Positions 11,511 through 23,855 of a stretch of 64,000 bases of DNA are shown in pieces; position 1 is the first letter of the stretch, and every line of letters starts with the position of its first letter. Below the pieces are notes generated by a model. The model worked only from the letters and a program-made list of their open reading frames with translations, did not search any database and was not told where the DNA came from. A program made the position numbers and the translations under genes. Source of the stretch: Thoreauomyces humboldtii (taxonomy: Eukaryota; Chytridiomycota; Chytridiomycetes; Spizellomycetales; Powellomycetaceae); the NCBI GenBank assembly GCA_027596035.1, contig JADGJA010000011.1:19743-83742 (forward strand), in the 5' to 3' direction.

Positions 11511-12502
11511 TCAAGCCAATTTCTTTGCTTTTGTAGCGACCGGAGACGCTGGGATGGTCTTGATGGTGACCAGAGCTGCCTGCATGCGACTCCGCGTCAG
11601 CTCGAGAAGAGCATCCACGTCCGCAGCAGTCTTGCCGCGAGTTTCGATGGGCTCCAAGACTGTCACGAAAGATCCCGATCAGCAAGAGTCAGGTGGTGGC
11701 CCTAACAGCCGCGACTTGTTTCTGCCTCACCTTTGACGGTGATAACGCCAGGTATGAACCTGCGCGCAGCCGGCTCGTAACACGGCGCATACGTCGAGAA
11801 GACGATGGGAACGATGGGGAACCCTCCTTGCACAGCGAGATGGAACGCCCCCTTCTTGAACGGCAGAAGGGTGTCGTTGATTTGGTGCGACCGAGTTCCC
11901 TCAGGAAACAGCCAAAGGCCACGCTGTTGGGCCGAGAGGACCTGGGCAACGAGACCCATTGTGTCTCGCGCGGATTTGGCGTTTCCACGGTCGATAAAGA
12001 CATTGTTCGCCAAGGTCATGAACCATCCTAGCAGAGGAACATATCGGAGCGACTTCTTCGCCATCACCGCGACCCGACGAGGGAACACGGCTCCACTGAG
12101 GGGAGAAGAGGGGGAGCATGTCAGCGACAAGCCGTCTTCACAGTCCGTAAGCCGTTCCCGGACTCACAGGCAGAGAATGTCCAGAGAGCTTTGGTGGTTT
12201 GCCACGAAGACGGCGGGCACGTTGGTCGTTGCAAGAATGTCACCGCCGACCACCTTCACCGACACGCCGGTGAGGAATGGGCCAACCCTGTGCATTGTCC
12301 GGCTCACCGCCCGGTTCGTGGCCCCCCGGTCCCCGAGGACCCAGTTTAGAGGACCGACTGCGAGACCAACGAGACAGGATATCCAGATAGCGCATGCAAA
12401 TCCAAGAAGTCGAGTGTAGTAGGACACGGGACCGGGTACGCGTTGGAGAAGAAGAAGGACGGGAACGAAGAGCGCCGCCACGATGAAAACGACGCTGAGC
12501 AT
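11511..12502 (-). CDS. 1-acyl-sn-glycerol-3-phosphate acyltransferase (AGPAT/PlsC family)
   Basis: Three exons on minus, 12502-12168, 12095-11731 and 11659-11511, give 282 residues. Two N-terminal hydrophobic segments anchor the protein in the membrane. The acyltransferase signature NHQSSLD (H-x4-D) ends exon 1, and LFPEGTRS and a PIVPIVFS strand lie in exon 2. The short last exon reads VLEPIETRGKTAADVDAL, the usual C-terminal PlsC segment. The enzyme acylates lysophosphatidate to phosphatidate in the ER, the second step of phospholipid and triacylglycerol synthesis (yeast Slc1 is the classic example). Length matches the family. It ends tail-to-tail with the FHA gene (145-base gap) and is divergent from the histidine kinase gene, sharing a short promoter. 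Confidence 0.92.
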
Positions 12503-12666
12503 TTCGGCAAGGGGATGACAGGCGGCTACGGTTTTACTGTGTAAGAGGTTGAAGTTAGGTACCCGCGTTTACAGTAATGTCGACGAGGTTCAGAACGAGG
12601 GAGTTCAAATCGATTTAGCACGCACGTGTGAGCGATTGAGGAAAACCTTCGGCTTTTTGGTGGTAA

Positions 12667-15600
12667 ATGGGAATTCTTAATTCTGCCGGTCTTTGGTCTT
12701 TGGATGCGGCGGAGTTTGGGCCAATCGACAGCGGGATAAACTCTTCTTACTTAGTGCATGAATGTCCATTCGGCAACCTTCGTGTACAGTTCTCCTCGAG
12801 CCATCCGCATATGGCGAACCACGTCGAACAGTCTTCTCTTCGTCCAGAATCTCCCTCGCCAGGATGCGCTACGAGAAGGGTCATTCGAGCCACCAGCGAC
12901 GCTCTGCTTTCGGCTTTGATCAAGGACTCGAAAGACCCTTGCATCACTCTGGTGCGGTCGGGGACCATCCAGCACACCATTTGCGGCGGGAAGACCTCTC
13001 TTCCACCACCCACCAATAGTCTCGAGACGGGAACCGACGTCGATGTGCAAGTCGTGTCAGCAAATGCATCTGCGAAGAGAGTGTTGGGACATGGATTCCA
13101 GGATCTGGCAGTCATGGGAGAGGGAATGCTGTCCCGAATCATTGGCGGCCGAGATGAAAGCGGGCGCGAAAAGACCGTCTCGATTCAGTACATTGTGGAC
13201 AAGATCAAAAGCTTCGAGAAGGACGGCAAGTCAACCCGCGAAGAGAAAATCATATATTATCGTTGCAAGGTGAGGGAAGGATTCTTCCGAACACCTTCCG
13301 TGGTGCTCAGCTCATTCGAGTTAGCGCCCAGACCGGAGTCCTGCTCGCATCTACGACAGAAGTCTTTTCCATCCAGTACGTGGATCCCACATCGCCTGGC
13401 AAAGGGGAAACCACTGGGCTTCTCCTGTGGATCCATCCCGTTTACCCTCTAAGCCAGCAAGCAACCGTCTCTGCTCGCACGGGTGCCGGAACACTTTCGG
13501 TGCATAACTCCACCACCAGCCTCGATTTTGAATCCCGACTACAAAAGGTTTACCAGGGCGCATGCTCTGCAATCGGTCACGACTTCTTCCGAACGGTTCT
13601 GGACAGCATTTGCTCTTGGGCCGGGTTTTACTACAGTTGGATTTCCATGTTCGTACCTCCTAAGAAGGGCGAAAAAGGGTATGTCCAAAAGTTGCGGATT
13701 CTGGGCTTCTGGCACCGCGACAAGGGCTACTTGGAAGACAGTCGAGGAGTAGAGTACATTGCATCAGAGACGCCATGCTCGTTAACCCTTGCGGAAAACG
13801 GTGGGCGAGATCCGAATGCTGGGCTTCTAGCTGCTCGAAGTTGACCGATACTCGATTTATTAGTGGTGGCGGTTCCCGAGGGCGTCCGCGACATGTTCCC
13901 GGACAATCCATTCTGGCAAGTTCTGGACCCGGTTCCGACATCATACGTCGCCATGGCCATCCTGGATACGCAGACTGGGGAATACTTGGGGAACGTTGGA
14001 ATGATGGACACAGAAGCCGGCTTGGAAGGTCTCATCGGATCTCCAGAACACGTCAAAGTCGGACTTCGCGTATTTGCTGAGCGAGTCGGCGCGGAGCTGA
14101 AACGCATGCGAATGGAAGAGGCTCTTGCCTCGGCACGGAAGGATGCCGTCACAGCAAACGAAGCAAAAAGTCTCTATATGAATCATTTGAATCATGAGGT
14201 AAGAAAGATCTGTTAATACTAGATTTTCAAACTTTCTCGGCTCCGGTCACGTTGGAGAAGCTCTGGGGACGGAAGTGTCTTGTGCTTGGTTCCACTTTCT
14301 ACAATGTTCTGATTATGTACTGCAGCTCAGAACTCCCTTGAATGCGGTGATTGGAACAAGCGAACTATTGGAGGACACAACGTTAACGCCACCTCAGCTC
14401 GATCTTGTTGAAACTCTGCGATCAAGCGGCGCTCATCTGCTAACGGTCATAAACGACGTCCTTGATCTGACAAAGATAGAATTGGGAAATGTTACGCTTT
14501 CGAAGGACAGAATGGACGTCGCGGCGATGCTCGAAGAAGTAGTAAGGATGGTCCGCCCAAGTGACGTTGGTATCTCCTCAATGCAGAAGCGCACGGCACC
14601 AAGCGAAGCTCCACGGCCATTGCCCTCGCCAGAGTCGTTCCGCCCCCCTATTTCTCTTCCTCACAGTGCATCTCTTCCGAATGGCATCGTGCCGTCAACT
14701 CCAGAATCCCAGGAGCATATTGTGCCTCGGTCTAAACGCAAAAAAGTGGAGCTTCGATGGGAGATGGACACCGCCGTACCAAAGATGATCGAAGCGGATC
14801 GCGGCCGGTTAAGACAGATTCTAATCAACCTACTCGCCGTAAGTGTAACTTCTACAACTCTGAAGATTTTCTTGGAATTGCATCTGAGTCTTTTTTGCCA
14901 TGTGACAGAACGGATACAAGTTTACAGATGAGGGACATGTTATTGCACGATGCCGCCTGCCCAATCAAGATGATGCGGAGTCCTCGGCCCTCGAGACCAC
15001 TAAAGCAAAACTGGGCGTAGGTTCTCACGAGATCCTATCGGCTGGGGATCCCATTACGCTTCAGTTCGAAGTTCAGGACACCGGACCAGGGGTCCCTGCC
15101 GACAAAGCCGAGGACCTTTTCCGCCCGTTCGTCCAACTGGAAACAACAAAAGGAAAGCACAATCAAGGAAGGTGGGTCGAGGCAACGAGAGCGGCTCTGG
15201 GTTGGGAACGGTACGCTTACCAAAGACTCTGTTCTCAGTGGCCTGGGACTTTCGATAGCGCAGAATCTTGTTCGGTTGATGGGAGGCGAGATTTGGGTCA
15301 AGCTTTCATCTTCACCTGATTTACCTTCTTCTCCTGGCACTACTATCGCATTCACCATTCAGACGCACGTTGCTGCGGTTCCTGAGCAAACACCGGACAG
15401 GCTTAGATCGTTGCCGCGTGGTGTATCCTCACAATCCGCCGCGTACGATGAACCAAAGAAGCCGTCGCCGACGTGGGATCGGACGCTATCTGAAAGGCTT
15501 CCACTCAAGATCATCCTTGCCGAAGATGACTTGCTCAACGCTCGTATCGCGCGAACCATGTTCGGCAAATTTGGATTTGCAGTACCGCACGTGATCAACG

Positions 15601-15975
15601 GCGTGCAATTGCTCCTGGAGGTCGCCAAAGCTATCGAGGAAGGGTGGATGTACGATGTTATATATTGCGATATGTTCATGCCAGAGTGAGTTGCTCTCAT
15701 CGGATCATCGTTCCGAACAACGAGGTTGACGCAATCTTGTTCCCAGGATGGACGGTTACACGGCAATTGTCAAGTTGAAGGAGCTTTTCAAAGCACACCC
15801 ACAGATCACAAGGCTTCCCCGCTTTATTGCTCTCACTGCAAACGCCTCCAGCGAGGACAGGCTGAAATGTTTGAGCCTTGGAATGTCCGCATACATGACG
15901 AAGCCGCTGACCATCCAGGAGCTCTATGATTCCCTTGTGGAGACTGGTCGACTCCTTGAGCCGGACCAAAGTTAG
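12667..15975 (+). CDS. Hybrid histidine kinase (PAS-like, GAF, HisKA, HATPase, receiver)
   Basis: Exons 12667-13269, 13311-13800, 13864-14198, 14326-14838, 14909-15171, 15239-15685, 15747-15975 (959 residues). The N-terminal 200 or so residues look PAS-like, and a GAF-like module spans about 270-440. The phosphoacceptor box NHLNHELRTPLNAV is cut by an intron after His475-Glu476. ATPase boxes follow: INLLANGYKFTD (N), DTGPGVP (G1), GSGLGLSIA (G2). The C-terminal receiver has EDD, phosphoacceptor Asp879 in DMFMPEMDG (split by an intron), and the conserved Thr and Lys in ALTANA and MTKPL. No membrane segment is seen, so this is a cytosolic sensor expected to pass phosphate to an HPt protein. The first intron is only 41 bases. 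A start at 12811 (MANHVEQ) is equally possible. Confidence 0.88.
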
Positions 15976-16426
15976 CGCGGGAAGAGAGCAGGCGCCTGGG
16001 TTATAATCTTTACTGTAATTTGTATGATGATGGATAGGGATTGCGAGCAAGGAAGAGGAGGAACCGCTCTACGAGCCGCTGATGAACCTTCGCGCATGTT
16101 TGTTCACTCAGCGCTGCCAAAAACCCTGAACGCGTACCGGTACGGACTTCTGGGCAAGCACCGCCGTGTCAATCCGTTGCTCATAGAGCTCGTGCGTTCT
16201 CATGGATGCGGTTGCGAGGACAGTATTTTTGAAAATACTACCATGAAGCTTGGCCTCCGAACCATCACCTGAATGTGGCACGTAGGATGGTAATACTTGT
16301 AAAACTTGTATCGTCGACTGGAAGACGCTAAATCAAGGCCCATCCCGTGTCAATTCGTCTCGTTATTACCATTATTATTCTTGTTTCAAACGGTTCGTTA
16401 CAGAGATAAATGCGGCCGGAAGCGAA
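15976..16426. other. Tail-to-tail intergenic region
   Basis: Holds the 3' flanks of the histidine kinase gene (plus) and the HSP90-like ATPase gene (minus). No gene or RNA is recognised. Confidence 0.45.
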
Positions 16427-19400
16427 CTATTCTTCGATCCCTGCTCTGCGCAAGGTTCGGACGAGCTTGCCCATGTACAACTCAGCAAACGAACTCATCC
16501 AGTACTCGTGAGCGGAATCATGCTCACTGGAGTATACATAAGGTCTCGTCAGCGGCTATTTGTGAGCGAAAACCTTCGGTTGACTTACCCGACAAAATTA
16601 TGAGCCAACTCATGGCACCATGTGAAGAACCAGTAGTAGTAAGTGTCCGGATGATCTGTGCCAGGTGACACCGCCTGCTCGCGTGCAGGCTGATTCCATG
16701 CTCCGGGGAGCGCGAGTGGCTGGGTTTGACTCTGCCGAGCCTGTTTCCGCATACTCGCATGCAGAGAGATGTAGAATCTCAGATTGAAAAAAAGGGTACG
16801 GCCTCGATTAAAGGCGATGGTCCCGCCATCGCGATCCCAGTATATGTGAATTGTCTGCATTGAAGCTCCAAAAACATTGGCGAGCGCGAGGTGCATATTC
16901 ACGAACCCCGCAACATCCATCCGATGTGTCTCTAACATTTCTTGTGTATCCTGCGCCGTAACTGCACGGTCCGTGTAGACTGGTATGCCCGCAACCGTGG
17001 CAGAGAGCACAAGATCGCTTGCGGCTGGAGCATTGCACTGCGATGTGTATGGAGTCGGAGCAGGAGGCGCTGATGGTGGTTGATCGGTTGCAATAGTAGC
17101 TTTAAAGGCGGACTCTCGGGTACCTCGTAAGGTCGAGACGGACTTCTCTAGGTGATTTCTCAGAGCCTCCGTGCTATGAGTAGAAAGATTGGCCGGTCCA
17201 GCATTTGCCGGATTGAAAGTAGGACTGCTGCTGCCTGAAAGTGTCTCTTGAGCTAGGTTCATGAGCCCCCCTAAGCCATCTCGAGCAATCCGGTCCTTGG
17301 CCTTTCCAAAAAGTCCCAGAACCCCATCGTTGGCGGATATTGGTGATCCGCTAGACGGTGTAATCGGCGCGAGCTGCTTATCGCTTTCGCGTCGTTTCGG
17401 ATATGGCGCGTCCAGCATCTTAGCGGCCACGTCATCGACGCCCTGGCCTTGCGAGCTCGCTTCCGCCAGTTCCCGTTGCAAATGCTGCTGATCTGCATCG
17501 GGAAACAGTTGTCTGAGCATAGCAAGATCGGAAAGGCTGCCGACCGGGGATTTCGAAGGAACCAGTGGTGCGTTGGCTAATGTATCATTGGAACCAGGGG
17601 GTGGCAGTTGCTTCTCCGCGTGGACCTGCGCATTCCTGATTTTGTTATCCGAAAGTCTGAGGATACGATCCACCGGGAAACCTTTACGCCTCAGATTTTC
17701 AAGAGACGTCGACAGAAGAGTTGAAAGCAATAGACTATCTTTGAGACGGCAATTTCGTAGAACTACTTGCCCAATGGCTCGGGCAATGTCAAATGTGTCA
17801 AAATCCTTGACGACGAATAGCCAATTGGATCGCGTCCTGGAATCAAACCGTATGCAAGCGGTTGTAAGCTGCGTACTGGTGCGCTGTTGAAACTTGCGCA
17901 CGACCTGAATCTCTGAAACCTGAACCACGTTGAGCTTCTCGAGGAGGGTCTCCGCGTTCGATCGCACCACATCTTTTCCACTGCGAATTGCCTGTCCATC
18001 GTAAAGCAGCAGCAGAGCTCTCTCACGAATAAGTTTCTGTAAGGCTTTCGATTCCGCGGTGACGATTTGGTTCCCTCGCGGCAGTTCTTCGGTCCTCACC
18101 ATCGTTGCGAGCCATTTTGAGCCCAGTTGCTCATAGAACTGCTCGAGCAGCTCGTCTGGGGGTGCTCCCAGCGGCGCGAACAATTGGTTAACAGTGATAT
18201 CGTCGATGAGGAAGATTTCATCCGCGCGCGCCAGCTTCACGTAGTGAACACCCTCTCGCGTCTCGTCTCCAGACTGATTGGAAGCTCCAACGCCGATCAG
18301 CCACGCTTTTGCCTGCATATCCCGCAATAGCGTCGAATCTCCCTTCAACTGCGCAAAATTGGTTGCGACCGTGCGGAGCATGTCGAGATATTTCTCATGT
18401 CCGAGAGATTCGAGGTATGTTTCTGGGGTCGCCACCATTGAACGCGTGAGTTCTGCCGGCGTCGGTTCTTCACGCGTGCCGCAAGCTCGCAAAAACGGGT
18501 TTGCGGAAACCCCGAAGTCCACGTACGTAAAGTGCATTCCGTAAAGAGATTCAGTCGCCGTTCCAAAGTAGACGGAGCGCGGATCCATCCATGTCGTAGG
18601 TTGGCCTTCCGTGGGAACAAACTTTTTAGTCCCAAGAAGTGCCCAATGGGCGCCCGAGAACTCCGCGCTGCGTGTTTGCATGTATGAAAAGGTCGCGGGG
18701 GCTGCTGCATTGTCAGGGGGTACCTCCAACAACCGTTCAATCAAGGCGCTGGGCGTTGGATGGTCCCTCACGCCAAACTTGTCCTTCTCCGCAGTCCAGT
18801 CGGGATGTAAGATTGCGAATCCCATTACCGCAGCAGCTGGATCTGCACAGCATCCTGAAGGCACCGCGAGCGGTCCCGCGGTGGTGGGCAGGAATGGTGT
18901 GTTAATCTCTCGAGGGCGATATAGTGCAGCGTAGATAGTTTTGTAACGCTCAACAAAGACTGACAAGACATCTTTCCGGACAGCTGGGCTTCCGGCAGCT
19001 GCCAGAGCAATAAGCTCATCTATTGGTATAAAATCACGGAGGCCCAGACGCTTCAAAACCTCAGCTGTGAGAAGAATAGGGTTGATTTAAGTTTGGCGCA
19101 CAACCAAGTGCTGCATGCTGGTTACCTTCGTTTGCAGTAGGCCTCCATTTGCCTTCCCATCTCATCACAGGCAGACCGAGGTCCCGGAACTTCAACTTCG
19201 GATCTGGGGAGTACAGTGAATCCGCCCGAAATCGCTCACGGGAAGGCGCGACACCTGGTGCGGGTTCCTTTGGAAAGATGGCGGTCACGCGCAATCGCTC
19301 CGTCTCTTCTGGCTTGAGAGTGCAGGTACCCAGGTACTTAATAAGCTGCATATGATCCCAATTCAGCGTCTTGATCCTGCTGAAGACCAACTGGAGCTCC

Positions 19401-21896
19401 ACGTGCTCCCGCACGCCGAGGAGCTTGAGAAACGACTCGGACACGGCTTTCTGATTTGCCAGGTGAACGATAGGCAGGTCGGGAAAAAGAGTCACTTTCG
19501 AAAAGTAACTGTCATCAGGCTTGAAAAGTCCCTGCGCCGTGGGAATGCATTTAACGGATTTCAAAAGGCTGATGACGTCCTGTCGCGTCTTCAATCGCAT
19601 CGACCCCACGTGCCTGGACAGTACTGCGAGCACTCTCTCCACAAAGCCTGAATCCGAGCTAAACGCTTCTTCGTGCACAACATATTCAGCCCAGATAGAT
19701 AGAGGGAGTTCAGACCACGGAAACCTAAGGATGCCAATGGTCGGATCAGAAGATATCGTTGAGACTGTAATGACTAAGCACAAACCTAAGATGGCCTTCC
19801 AGGTCTTCCTTCTTGAAGTGATGACTGACAGTCTGTGGTAAGCATGAGTCCGGAATCGGCAGATCAGCCGGAACAAGGTGGCGGGGTGCGTGGAACTGAA
19901 TGGAGCTCAGAGGTCTGACGGTAACCGGAGCAGCACCTTCGTTTCCAATAGAAGTCACCGTCATAACCGCCGATCGTAAGAGTGTCTGAACATCGTTATC
20001 TGAAAAAGCGTGTGTGCGCGTGTATTGCAGCCACCACTGCATCAAACCCACGGTTTCCGTTTCTGTCAAGGGCCGGTCGCTCAACTCCTGCCAGACATCC
20101 GAGATACCAATTTTGCGCAAAAGGCCCTTGGCTTCCAAAGACTTCAGCATGTCACCGCACTGCTCAATTATGACTGTCGGTACAACCGGGACATTCTTGA
20201 TGAAGCCTGACATATTCTCGTCAGGAAGTCGTACGTAGGTTGCATCACGCACCCCTAGCGAGGACATGATGCTAAGAGGCTTGCTGCACCGAGATAGGAA
20301 ATAAGTCCCTATAATTCGACTAACAAGAGTTGATGGCGTTGACGGCTTGAAATGAAAGGATGTCATCGTGTGCGCGGCTTTTTTGTAAAGCCAAGTAGAC
20401 GCAGCGGGATCGTTCTGAGCCCCCATCGCAGAATATAAACGATCAATTTCGGATAGATCATCCTCGAAGATCATTCTGGAGAGGAGTCCTCCCATCGAAA
20501 GGAGCTCTTGATTCCAAGTGTTCAAGGTTGGATCTACAAAGTCTATGCTCTCACGTTCGACGCTAACGTGAATGGATCAGAAAGCGCGCACGTGCTATGT
20601 TGTTCAGGAGCCATGCCTACGTTGGAATCAAATGAGCCATGAGATGAGGAGATCCGCCTGTCGTTTGCTGCGTAGGGAACCCGATGAAGATACGTCCCTG
20701 AGCAGAAGGGGCTGGTAGCAAGGCGTCGAACATGCTTGACTTCTCTCGAACAGCCGCTGAACTTTCGTATTCGTCGAAGTTTGAGCACATCATGTGCATT
20801 TCAGTGGTCGAGGGTGGCTTCTTTTTCGTTGTACGCTCCATGTCCCGCACCAGGCCAGTTGCCGCTTTCACGGCGAGCGATGCTGTAGCGATGCGCATGA
20901 AGGCAGAAAACTGCTGAAGATCCTTCGCGCCATCCACTTTGACCTCCACATCCAGTTGGATGGCTTTGACAGCAACAGTCTTCAAAGTGAAGATGTTGTT
21001 GGGGGACGTGAGGCTATAGAGGTTGTTCGCAAAGGACATGGGCCTCGGCTCTGCGGCCTTCTTAACGAAACTAAGTACCAGAACGTCGTCAACTAAGAGT
21101 TCGACCTTCTTGAGATTTGATGTAAAAGCCATGCTCGTCGCGAGGAAACGCCCGAATGTTTGCGTGTCGGGTAGATCGATGGGCTCTCGCAAATCGAGGA
21201 AAAAGGACGTCCATGGAGTCACACTGTCACCGGGAATAGATCCCCGTTTTGTATAGAGCATATCACCTTTCCAAAGAAAAGCCATAGAGTGTACTCCTGA
21301 GGTGACGAAAGGTTCCTCACAAATGCTGAATAGGCTGTAGAACCCGACGCCGAAAAAACCGATCTAACAGCACTTGTTAACTGAGCAGGTCGACCATAGC
21401 TAGCTCCTTTGCATTTCTACCTTCTGTTCGTCGGGGTTTCCCTCTGCTATCTTTCTAAGTCTCGACCAGTCTTCATCGCTGAACGCCCGGCCATCGTTGC
21501 GATAGGTAGCCGATGTGAGGACGCGAGTGCTTCCTCCCTGCCAGAAGCTTCGCGACCGAGTTTCTGATTGAAACATGATTTGCACGCTCGTGGCTCCAGC
21601 ATCGTTCGAGTTTTGCAAAAGCTCGCGAAACACGGTAAACTCTGCTGAGTATCTTGCAAGGATCTGAGGAAGGTCTAATAAGCATCGTTTCCCTAGCAGT
21701 GGAGAATAACAAGACGGCGGACCTTGTCAATAAGATGACGTTGATTGACCTAGGGTGAGTAAAATGGTGAGCATTCCATCTTGAGAAGTGGCAGATATAT
21801 GAGAGTCCTATTGGCGACTAGTCTGACCTCGACTCTCTCCTCTACACTGGCATTCTGTATTAGCGCGGCCTTCAACCCTTGCAGAGAGGTGGGCAT
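16427..21896 (-). CDS. Giant HSP90-like ATPase protein with C-terminal HELAH motif (fungal DUF3684 type)
   Basis: Eight exons on minus: 21896-21828, 21749-21723, 21663-21421, 21363-20621, 20562-19786, 19724-19126, 19064-16589, 16526-16427 (1677 residues), all in phase. The N-terminus is a GHKL ATPase fold: FRELLQNSNDAGA (Glu46, Asn50), RNDGRAFSDEDW, IGFFGVGFYSLF. Long helical regions follow, then a low-complexity linker near residues 1150-1330. The C-terminus contains WCHELAHNF with His1637-Glu-x-x-His1641 and a downstream EHDSAHEYW, the layout of a zinc-peptidase-like site. Family placement (DUF3684, also sacsin-like) is from memory. The biochemical role is unknown; a chaperone-like remodeller with a peptidase-like end is inference. 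The start is the ATG giving MPTSLQGLKAALIQNASVEE. Confidence 0.83.
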
Positions 21897-22023
21897 TATA
21901 TGATGGTATGAGGAGCTGGGCGTAGAGAAGGAAGTCAGTCCTGAGGGGATGAAGAGACAGTGGCCTTACACGTGTACGTACTTCCAAACCGAGGAAAAGT
22001 GAACGCATGAGAAGGCTGAGAAC

Positions 22024-22044
22024 TGATGATGATGATGATGATGA
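22024..22044. repeat. Short (TGA)n microsatellite
   Basis: About seven TGA units lie in the 250-base divergent promoter between the HSP90-like ATPase gene (minus, from 21896) and the ankyrin-type gene (plus, from 22147). Such tracts often vary in length between strains. Confidence 0.8.
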
Positions 22045-22146
22045 ATTTATGTCCGACCACACGGACGGTTTTCCGATGCTTGCTGCGTTCAGAACCGTTA
22101 CAACTTCGCCTGCAGGCATTTCCGGGACACTTTTGAGACAACAAGA

Positions 22147-23731
22147 ATGAACCTGTGTCAGTCGGCGCAATCCCAGCATGAAGATACTCTGTTTTGTCTG
22201 TCGCCAGGAAGCTTTGCTGCGCAAGATAATGGTTTTTTCGCATTTCCCGAACCGGATTTGGCTGTCGCTGAACCGTGGAGCATGGACGCGATGGACTGGA
22301 AAAAGCAGGATTCTTTGAAGGATATTACGGACTACCAAACGGTTGAGGAGGGCGCCAAGATCCAGTTTGAGCTTTTCTGCGTAGGTGCCCCGATTAACAG
22401 TCAACGAAGGGTTCTGGTAAGACAAGCGGCAAGGCTCGGAATGCTGGAAGAAACTAAAATGGTTTGGCAGGTACGGATGCGCCGACGCAAGCTCCATACT
22501 GAGGAAATCGAGAACGTCGCGTTCAAAAAGGGCCAAGAAGTCTTGAATCTGGGTCCCTATGTTGTCGAAGACGTCAACTTGTATGGGCGCATCCAGTTGT
22601 CGCTCGAGGTGGTCGTCAGTTCGTTGAGCGGCGGGACCTGGAAGAATACTGAGTGTAATATCGACATTATCTTGAAAAGTACAAAGTGCGAATGTCCTGA
22701 CCGATATCTGTAGATTTTTGGGATATATATGTCCTACCAGGCGAATTGCCGCTAGACGTCGCTACTCAGAAGGTCCTCCTCGAAGCCACTGGGGTGGTTC
22801 CAACCATTCGTAGTCCCCCTGTCAGAATCCAAAGTCGTAAGACTTTACAGCGTAGCGTCGACAGAAAGCGTAAAAGATCGTCCAGCACCGATCCTGCGCC
22901 GGAATGTCCCTTGTCAGAGGAAAGGCCCGGGGCGCGGCTGTCAAAGCTCTGGGAAGACCTGCATCGTGGCGAAGAGGAAAATGTCATCATCAAGACGTTC
23001 AAGGAAATCTACGAGGATTTGCCACTCGTGGAGAAGGAAAATCTATTGGGCTTGCCATTGGGTAAGAAAGGAAGCACCACGGCTGCCCCGAACCGGATTT
23101 CTGACATAGAACAGACGAGAACGGCTCCACACTTCTACACAAGATGGCCAGTCATCCTCAACTAGGAACGTCGCGGAAGACGGTCATAAGGCTTTTACGA
23201 GTCTTTGCAGAAGAACACAAGCGCGACTTTTGCTATGCGCTCGGAGTTATGAACAATGGAAGATCGACCACTAGATTTCTGCCCTCACACAAGGACCCAA
23301 AGATCACTCGGTACTCCCAAAGACCTATGCACAACGCTGTGTATGCGGGTCTGGAATACTTTTGGAAAACTGTGACGAGCGTGCTACCTCAAACGGACCT
23401 CAGAAAATTATTGATGACCGCCACTGGGACGAACTCCAACGTTCTGCACATCGCTGCGAAGTATGGAATTCCGGACGCATCCTGTGCTGAAGTACGCAGC
23501 TAATTTCCAACACTCAGGGTCCACAACGAAAAGTTTCTGGATTACATCCTGGCAGACCCAGCGCCGATAGACGAGGCGGATCTTTTAGAGCTCCTTACCG
23601 CCCAAGCCTTTCTTCAGGGTCAGCGCCTAACAGCCTCCGATATGGCGAAACACGCACAGGTTGCACAACGCCTGGATAACAGACGTTTAGAACTGGAGGC
23701 CAAGGCTGCCGAAAGCGCGAAATCGCAATGA
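22147..23731 (+). CDS. Orphan protein with C-terminal ankyrin-type repeats
   Basis: Exons 22147-22678, 22741-23061, 23115-23460, 23518-23731 (470 residues); introns are 53-62 bases in consistent phase. The N-terminal half reads like a beta-rich domain (repeated alternating hydrophobic strands, WQVRMRRRK, YGRIQLSLEVVVSSL). A basic KRKRSS stretch near the middle could be a nuclear signal. The second half has ankyrin-like turns (LDENGSTLLHKMA, SNVLHIAAK) separated by long inserts, and a charged helical end. The domain order recalls transcription or checkpoint regulators with ankyrin tails, but I cannot name the N-terminal fold. It is divergent from the HSP90-like ATPase gene and convergent with SKP1. 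The start codon is the least certain part. Confidence 0.62.
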
Positions 23732-23855
23732 AGGGCGGGTGGGGCAACTCTGGGTCGCTTTCCTGGGTTCCTTTTTTTTTGGAGAGGGGGGGTTTCGATT
23801 TTTGGGAATACAGCCGAGGATACAGCTACCAAATCCCTGCAGCCCGCACATAACC

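Noticed and set aside
13941..14195. Minus-strand frames across the histidine kinase gene
   Set aside because: Shadows of a gene whose plus-strand motifs (His box, N, G1, G2, receiver Asp) are complete.
21808..22536. 242-codon minus-strand frame
   Set aside because: Antisense to the ankyrin-type gene and spanning the divergent promoter; the real minus-strand gene starts at 21896 in another frame.
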